A stretch of DNA of 7,563 bases from Kiritimatiellia bacterium (GTDB lineage: Bacteria > Verrucomicrobiota > Kiritimatiellia > JAAZAB01). Under the pieces are notes generated by a model. The model was given only the letters and a program-made list of their open reading frames with translations, did no database searches and was not told where the DNA came from. The stretch covers positions 1 to 7,563 of the forward strand of contig JAGYMT010000070.1 of NCBI GenBank assembly GCA_018400335.1, given 5' to 3'. Each line of letters starts with the position of its first letter. Position 1 is the first letter of the stretch. Made by a program: the position numbers and the translations under genes. This document shows, one piece after another, positions 5,730-7,563 of this stretch.

Positions 5730-6514
5730 TGGATCACTCCCCGTTCAAAGCGCCTGTTTCTGTAGCCGAACCATCCCAGCAGTAAAAAGATCGCCGTCGT
5801 GACGACCGCGTACACGACCAGCTCCGCAAAAACGCTCATTGCAACGGGGTCCCAGTCATGAACGAGGCGCATTCGGATATCGAACAGCTCAAAATGCGGA
5901 AGGGCGTAGTAGAGAACAAGCAAGCCGGCGCCGTTCACACGCCCCGCCTCTGCCGCGAGATAAGGCGCACGCGGAAGAAACAGCATGGCGGCAATGGTCA
6001 CGGAATACGTGAGAGTTGCCGCGGCATCGTGATGAAGCCGTGTTGAAAAGGCTATCCCCAGCGAACAGATCATGGCAAGCAGGCAGAAATGCAGGATCAC
6101 CGCCTGGGCGAGCGTTATCCAGCAGAACCCGCCGCCGCGGGACAAAACTATCAAGACGATAACGGCATAGAAGCAGGCGGCTGCCGCGGACACAACAGTC
6201 CAGCTTCCCAGCCACTTGCCGACCACCACTCCGCCCCTCGACACGGGCCGCGCAAGAAGCGAATAAACCGTGCCGCGCGCTTCCTCTTCCGGAATCACGC
6301 GGGAACTCACGCTGACGGCAAGCACGAGCGCGAAGATCCAGACGAAAAGAAGTCCAGCCTCCTTCACGTAGCCCGTGAGCGCGCCCATTCCGAAGATATT
6401 GAACGACATAAGAGTGATCAGCGCGGCAAGCATCAAGGCGAACACAACATAAACGTCCTTGCGCCGCAGAACGCTCAGCCACACAACCCAGGCAATAGTC
6501 AACATCCTCTTCAT
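5726..6514 (-). CDS. ABC-2-type transporter permease
   Basis: Predicted 262-residue inner-membrane permease with about six hydrophobic segments, at roughly 21-41, 53-73, 104-126, 131-156, 164-186 and 228-249. After the second span comes the hallmark of ABC-2/NosY-type permeases: RVIPEEEARGTVYSLLARPV (72-91), then SRGGVVVGKWLG (92-103), the segment that couples to the ATPase. It probably forms a dimeric channel with the ABC ATPase encoded just upstream and exports, or mechanically acts on, an unknown substrate. The start at 6514 was chosen because MKRMLTIAWVVW leads straight into the first span and because its ATG overlaps the ATPase stop as ATGA. The 37 extra residues of the longer open frame are the ATPase gene read out of frame. 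The Shine-Dalgarno is weak, so translation likely depends on coupling. The stop overlaps the next gene's start by ATGA. Confidence 0.9.
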   Translation of the reverse strand: MKRMLTIAWVVWLSVLRRKDVYVVFALMLAALITLMSFNIFGMGALTGYVKEAGLLFVWIFALVLAVSVSSRVIPEEEARGTVYSLLARPVSRGGVVVGKWLGSWTVVSAAAACFYAVIVLIVLSRGGGFCWITLAQAVILHFCLLAMICSLGIAFSTRLHHDAAATLTYSVTIAAMLFLPRAPYLAAEAGRVNGAGLLVLYYALPHFELFDIRMRLVHDWDPVAMSVFAELVVYAVVTTAIFLLLGWFGYRNRRFERGVIQ

Positions 6515-7236
6515 TGCACCATTCTCAGAAAATACTGTTCCAGGCTCTCGCCCGGCGCCACAAGGTCCTTCACCGTACCCTCCGCAATCAGGCGCCCGCG
6601 CGAAACGAGGCCGATGTGGTCGCATACCATCTCGACTTCGGAAAGCTCGTGCGACGAGAAGAACACAGTCTTCCCCTTCTCCCTCAGTGAAGAGAGAATC
6701 TTCCTTATCTCCACGCGCCCGGGCGGGTCAAAACCGCTTGCAGGTTCATCGAGAACAAGCAGGTCCGGATCATGGATAAGAGCCTGGGCCAGCCCGATTC
6801 TCTGCAACATGCCTCTGGAATAGGCGGCCGATCGCCGGTCCAGCGCTTCGGCCAGCCCAACAAGTTCGCCAAGCTCATCAATCCTGTCGCGAAGCAGTTT
6901 CCCACCCATCAGAAACATCCGACCGGCCATCGTGAGCAGCTCGCGCCCGGTCATGAAACGGTAAGTGTCCGGATGCTCCGGCAGGTAACCGATGCGCTTC
7001 CGCGCGATCGAATGGCGCACGTCTTCTCCGAGTATACGCGCTCTTCCCGAAGCAGCCCGGACGAACCCCAGCAGCACGTGCATGGTGGTGGTCTTTCCCG
7101 CCCCGTTTGGTCCGAGAAACCCGAACACCTGACCCCGCCCGACTTTCAGGTTCAAACCGTCCAGGGCGCGCACCGCGCCGCCCACCCCGCCAAAATCAAC
7201 GACGAGGTCCTCTATTTCAATAACGTCTGAACTCAT
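6511..7236 (-). CDS. ABC transporter ATP-binding protein
   Basis: Predicted 241-residue ABC ATPase, partner of the permease that follows. Motifs in order: Walker A GPNGAGKTT (42-50); a Q-loop region GYLPEHPDTYRFMTGREL (83-100), where the usual Gln is Glu87, as often seen in this single-permease subfamily; signature YSRGMLQRIGLAQAL (139-153), a variant of LSGGQ with the key Ser and Gly kept; Walker B LLVLDEP (159-165); D-loop SGFD (167-170); and H-loop His196 in SSHEL. The short C-terminal tail ends in EQYFLRMVQ, typical of NatA/CcmA-like ATPases. The start is uncertain. The ATG at 7236 gives MSSDVIEIEDLVVDF, closest to the family. An in-frame ATG at 7251 adds five residues; a TTG at 7326 would read through the probable promoter. 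None has a good Shine-Dalgarno. First gene of the five-gene operon; its stop overlaps the permease ATG by 4 bases. Confidence 0.92.
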   Translation of the reverse strand: MSSDVIEIEDLVVDFGGVGGAVRALDGLNLKVGRGQVFGFLGPNGAGKTTTMHVLLGFVRAASGRARILGEDVRHSIARKRIGYLPEHPDTYRFMTGRELLTMAGRMFLMGGKLLRDRIDELGELVGLAEALDRRSAAYSRGMLQRIGLAQALIHDPDLLVLDEPASGFDPPGRVEIRKILSSLREKGKTVFFSSHELSEVEMVCDHIGLVSRGRLIAEGTVKDLVAPGESLEQYFLRMVQ

Positions 7237-7283
7237 CACTGATCCATCCATTTCAACGAAGTTGGCTGGCTCCTTAATTTTCG

Positions 7284-7331
7284 ATTGTTTGAGTAAATTT
7301 ATCAAGCCAAAGGCATGATGAGTCAAACAAT
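7284..7331. promoter_or_regulatory. Inverted repeat bracketing the operon promoter (possible operator)
   Basis: ATTGTTTGA at 7284-7292 is matched exactly by its reverse complement TCAAACAAT at 7323-7331, with 30 bases between. One half covers the predicted transcription start, the other the -35 box. The centre-to-centre distance of 39 bases is close to four helical turns, which would put both halves on one DNA face. Binding by a regulator is inference only. Confidence 0.35.
7298..7326 (-). promoter_or_regulatory. Candidate promoter of the five-gene operon
   Basis: The minus strand reads TTGACT (7326-7321, five of six -35 matches), a 17-base spacer, then GATAAA (7303-7298, four of six -10 matches). 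The start site would fall near 7290, leaving a leader of about 40-55 bases. The region is clearly more AT-rich than the genes. A 9-base inverted repeat covers the -35 box and the probable start site. Confidence 0.45.
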
Positions 7332-7371
7332 TGATTACGACGTTTGTAACATGTTCTTAGTTAATGTGTCC

Positions 7372-7454
7372 AGTGTTCAGTGTTCAGGGGTTCAGCGTTC
7401 AGGAAATGCTGAAGACTCTCCGTCCTGAACACTGAACACTGAACCCTGAACACT
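7372..7454. repeat. Long imperfect hairpin of GTTCAG heptad repeats
   Basis: The left arm (7372-7403) is about four copies of a GTTCAG-containing heptad: GTGTTCA, GTGTTCA, GGGGTTCA, GCGTTCA, then GG. The right arm (7424-7454) is the reverse complement pattern with CTGAAC units. About 28 of 31 positions pair, with mismatches at 7396/7431 and 7381/7445 and a bulge in the GGGG run (7387-7390). The loop is 20 bases (7404-7423). There is no T run, so it is not a standard terminator, though it could block read-through or stabilise RNA ends. No transposase or open frame lies inside. It looks like a dispersed non-coding repeat, but copies elsewhere cannot be checked. Confidence 0.75.
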
Positions 7455-7563
7455 TTCAGCGAAGCTGGCTAGAATTATGTTGCGCGCATTACCCTTTTTA
7501 CACAAAGAGCAATCAAGGCACAAGCGGGTATCGCGTTTTCATCAACCTTCCAATCGCGCGATG
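7455..7563. other. Unassigned right edge
   Basis: No supported gene. A 28-codon minus-strand frame runs from the window edge to a TAA at 7477-7475; it could be the tail of a neighbouring gene but is too short to judge. A perfect 10-base palindrome, ATCGCGCGAT, sits at 7553-7562. A tiny hairpin CAGC-GAA-GCTG lies at about 7457-7467 with no T run. Confidence 0.4.

Noticed and set aside
6089..6823. Plus-strand open frame of 244 codons
   Set aside because: It runs antisense across the permease and ABC ATPase genes, both of which have definite motifs. The product has no domain features.
7237..7326. TTG start at 7326 for the ABC ATPase
   Set aside because: It would add 30 residues unlike the family and would place the start codon inside the best promoter candidate, with no Shine-Dalgarno.
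7475..7561. Tail of a further minus-strand gene at the right edge
   Set aside because: Only 28 open codons are visible and no family pattern can be seen; this length is expected by chance.

Overview
The window comes from a moderately GC-rich bacterium with an outer membrane. The case for an outer membrane is two proteins of the GspA/ExeA and GspB types, a protein with a GspE/PilB N-terminal-type domain, and an envelope-targeted TPR protein. The mix would suit an environmental PVC-type or other deep-branching Gram-negative lineage. No marker gene fixes the taxon, so this is inference. There are eight convincing protein genes, no RNA genes, no transposase and no CRISPR array.

Left block (about 1-2270, minus strand). 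After 202 bases of pyrimidine-rich, partly repetitive DNA with no gene come two genes read right to left. The upstream gene (2270-1485) is a TIM-barrel sugar isomerase/epimerase-like protein. Ten bases later follows an ArsB/NhaD/SLC13-type membrane transporter (1474-203). They look like one small metabolic operon of unknown substrate.

Middle (2271-3227). A 120-base divergent promoter region separates the isomerase gene from a plus-strand gene (2391-3227). Its product joins a TPR-like N-terminus to the N-terminal (MshEN/T2SSE_N-like) domain of secretion and pilus ATPases, with no ATPase domain attached. It ends 4 bases before the next gene's stop, tail to tail.

Right block (3232-7236, minus strand). 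A tightly packed five-gene operon reads: ABC ATPase, ABC-2-type permease, exported TPR protein, GspA/ExeA-like AAA+ ATPase, GspB-like bitopic protein. Three of the four junctions are 4-base ATGA stop/start overlaps; the fourth is a 30-base gap leading to a GTG start with a strong Shine-Dalgarno. A candidate promoter lies at about 7298-7326, bracketed by a 9-base inverted repeat.

Right edge (7327-7563). No convincing gene. It holds a long imperfect hairpin built from GTTCAG heptads, then about 110 bases of unassigned sequence.

The most interesting point is the company kept on the right side. A GspA/GspB-like pair, normally envelope remodelling or secretin-assembly factors, is wired into one operon with an ABC exporter and an exported TPR protein, and a stand-alone secretion-ATPase N-domain protein is encoded convergently beside it. 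This could be an envelope assembly or export module that is not well described, but its function cannot be read from the sequence alone.
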